Shown here: piece after piece, positions 61,823 through 63,032 of the stretch
How positions within the stretch are numbered: the first letter of the stretch is position 1
How the letters are laid out: each line of letters opens with the position of its first letter
NCBI GenBank assembly: GCA_900473045.1
Contig: UCKS01000049.1
Coordinates: 1-63,032 of the forward strand
Reading direction: 5' to 3'
Length of the DNA: 63,032 nucleotides
DNA from: Hyphomicrobiales bacterium
Lineage (GTDB): Bacteria; Pseudomonadota; Alphaproteobacteria; Rhizobiales; Rhizobiaceae
Position numbers and translations under genes: made by a program
Notes under the pieces: model-generated
Databases searched by the model: none
Told to the model about the DNA's origin: nothing
Seen by the model: only the letters and a program-made list of their open reading frames with translations

Positions 61823-62863
61823 ATGACCATCACGTTCAGGAGCGAAACGTTCCGCGACGACTTCACTTTCCGCAACAGCCTCACCAATATCAGGCGCTTT
61901 CCCTTCCCCTTCGATCGTGACGAGTACATGTATTCGGTCAATATGGAGCCGCATATCCGCGGCAAGGCCGACAGCGTCTTTGAAAACCTGATCGATGTCG
62001 ACGAGCACTACGTCGCCGAGATGCAGGACCGGGCGATGGTGCTGAAGGAGGATCCGCTGCGCTGCCAAGCGCTGCCGCACATGATGGCGGCGCAATGGGA
62101 TACGCTGGAGCTGCTGATGGAGCATCAGGCCCAAGACTATCCCGAGCATTTCACGCTCACAAAGAATGGTGACCGCTGGCGCTGGATCAACCGGCCGATG
62201 GGCATTGACGACACCTTCACCTTCGGCGATCCCTCCACCCTGCCCTATCCGCCGATGGAATACATCACCCGCCAGGCCCAGGGTGATTTCTGCATCGTCG
62301 ATCAGCGCGACAACAATCTCTGGATGGATGCCGGCATGGTCACCACCCAGGCCGACTGGTCGCTGGATTTCGACATCGGCATGAACTTCATGGAATGGCA
62401 CGGTCCCGTACCGCTCGCCCACCAGATCGGCGTGTTCGACCGCGCATTGAAATTCCTCCTTAACCTGCAGCAGGGCAAACCGACCCGCCGCCTCAACTGG
62501 ACGATGACCGTCAACCCGCGGCTCGATACCTCACCGGAAAACTATCACAAATGGGGTCCTGACCGCCTGACCGTGACGCCGGAAAATGTCGGGAACAAGA
62601 TGCACCTGCGCGTCGAGTTGCAGAGCCTGTGGCGCCTGCCGCGCTCCAACGCCATCCTGTTCGTCATCCGCTGCTACCTGATCAGCCTCGACGAACTCGT
62701 GACCGTTCCCAAATGGGCCCGCCGCCTGCCGCGCGTGCTGAAAAGCCTGCCGCCGGAAATCATCGACTACAAGGGCCTGACCCGCAACCGGCCGATCATG
62801 ATCGACTGGCTGGCAAGATATGACGACGGTGCGCCGACGAGCCCGGGGATCTATCCGGATTGA
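61823..62863 (+). CDS. dmmC: Heme-dependent oxidative N-demethylase alpha subunit (DUF3445, DmmC-like)
   Basis: This is a 346-residue catalytic subunit with the DUF3445 PAS-like heme fold. Typical stretches are RFPFPFDRDEYMYSVNMEPHIRG in broken form, WRWINRPMGIDDTFTFGD, EYITRQAQGDFCIVDQRDNNLWMDAGMVTTQADWSLDFDIGMNF and QSLWRLPRSNAILFVIRCYL. The characterised homologue oxidises dimethylamine to methylamine and formaldehyde. AGAAGGGGGACC precedes the start. It ends the operon. Confidence 0.88.
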   Translation: MTITFRSETFRDDFTFRNSLTNIRRFPFPFDRDEYMYSVNMEPHIRGKADSVFENLIDVDEHYVAEMQDRAMVLKEDPLRCQALPHMMAAQWDTLELLMEHQAQDYPEHFTLTKNGDRWRWINRPMGIDDTFTFGDPSTLPYPPMEYITRQAQGDFCIVDQRDNNLWMDAGMVTTQADWSLDFDIGMNFMEWHGPVPLAHQIGVFDRALKFLLNLQQGKPTRRLNWTMTVNPRLDTSPENYHKWGPDRLTVTPENVGNKMHLRVELQSLWRLPRSNAILFVIRCYLISLDELVTVPKWARRLPRVLKSLPPEIIDYKGLTRNRPIMIDWLARYDDGAPTSPGIYPD

Positions 62864-62877
62864 GGGATTTAAGCCCC

Positions 62878-63032
62878 CTCCCCAACCCTCCCCACAAGGG
62901 GGAGGGAGCGACCTCATCCTTGTCTCCACAGGAGTTCGTTCCGGCAGCCACAAGAAAGTCGCATCCCTGAAATGACCTGGCGGGACGGTCCGGCAAGTTA
63001 AAGCCCTCCCCCTTGTGGGGAGGGTTGGGGAG
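62878..63032. repeat. Inverted pair of the 31-bp repeat at the right window edge
   Basis: An exact copy at 62878-62908 and an inverted copy at 63004-63032 enclose 95 bases with no gene. The last 23 bases are the reverse complement of the first 23 bases of the window. Confidence 0.88.

Noticed and set aside
60737..62422. Open frame of 561 codons on the minus strand
   Set aside because: Antisense across dmmB and dmmC, both with recognisable motifs. No ribosome site or domain.

Overview
The window reads as a chromosomal or chromid segment of an alphaproteobacterium of the order Rhizobiales, most likely family Rhizobiaceae. The evidence is the high-GC coding style, the dense palindromic intergenic repeats, the DUF982 and DUF1194 genes, a siderophore locus in the order known from Sinorhizobium meliloti (receptor-fhuF-fhuP), a RirA-type TGA-N9-TCA iron box, and a cobalamin riboswitch ahead of cbtBA. 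No rRNA, tRNA, CRISPR array, insertion sequence or prophage was seen. Both ends of the window lie in the same 31-bp repeat, in inverted orientation, so this may be a whole contig bounded by repeats.

Layout. 0-4.3 kb: acyl-CoA dehydrogenase, NDP-forming acyl-CoA ligase and a CaiD-type carnitinyl-CoA dehydratase. 4.6-14.8 kb: a dipeptide-type ABC importer with a fused double ATPase and two paralogous Tat-exported binding proteins, an XRE regulator, a secreted PAAR-like protein and a CocE/NonD hydrolase. 14.8-18.7 kb: ACT-domain protein, periplasmic single-Cys MsrA, alpha/beta hydrolase, a ParDE toxin-antitoxin pair and a LysR regulator. 18.8-24.5 kb: an operon collinear with E. coli ydcSTUV-patD (polyamine-type uptake plus gamma-aminobutyraldehyde dehydrogenase). 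24.5-30.0 kb: hydroxamate-type siderophore locus, YciF-like protein and a membrane protein. 30.0-37.6 kb: Rieske oxygenase and two DMGDH/sarcosine-dehydrogenase-like flavoproteins under a divergent LysR gene, probably glycine betaine or related N-demethylation. 37.7-44.3 kb: PAS-GGDEF-EAL protein, riboswitch-cbtBA, a second FhuF-like reductase, a GH144-like glucanase and a vWA lipoprotein-like protein. 44.5-58.8 kb: a second Rieske oxygenase, class III aminotransferase, complete polyamine-type ABC transporter, amine oxidase, BetI-like TetR regulator, two PYROXD2/CrtI-like flavoproteins and a GcvT-like protein. 59.1-62.9 kb: a four-gene operon matching dmmDABC / heme-dependent oxidative N-demethylase for dimethylamine.

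How it works together. The window is unusually rich in enzymes that remove methyl groups from nitrogen and pass the carbon to folate: two Rieske oxygenases, one heme N-demethylase complex, two flavoproteins with fused GcvT domains and two free-standing GcvT-like proteins, with several matching amine importers. The best candidate for an undescribed system is the 44.5-58.4 kb block. Three copies of a 14-bp dyad of one architecture (TGAATR-NN-YRTTCA) lie before its three main transcription units, and a BetI-like TetR gene sits inside it. I infer a BetI-like regulon for uptake and oxidative dismantling of an unidentified N-methylated amine or polyamine.
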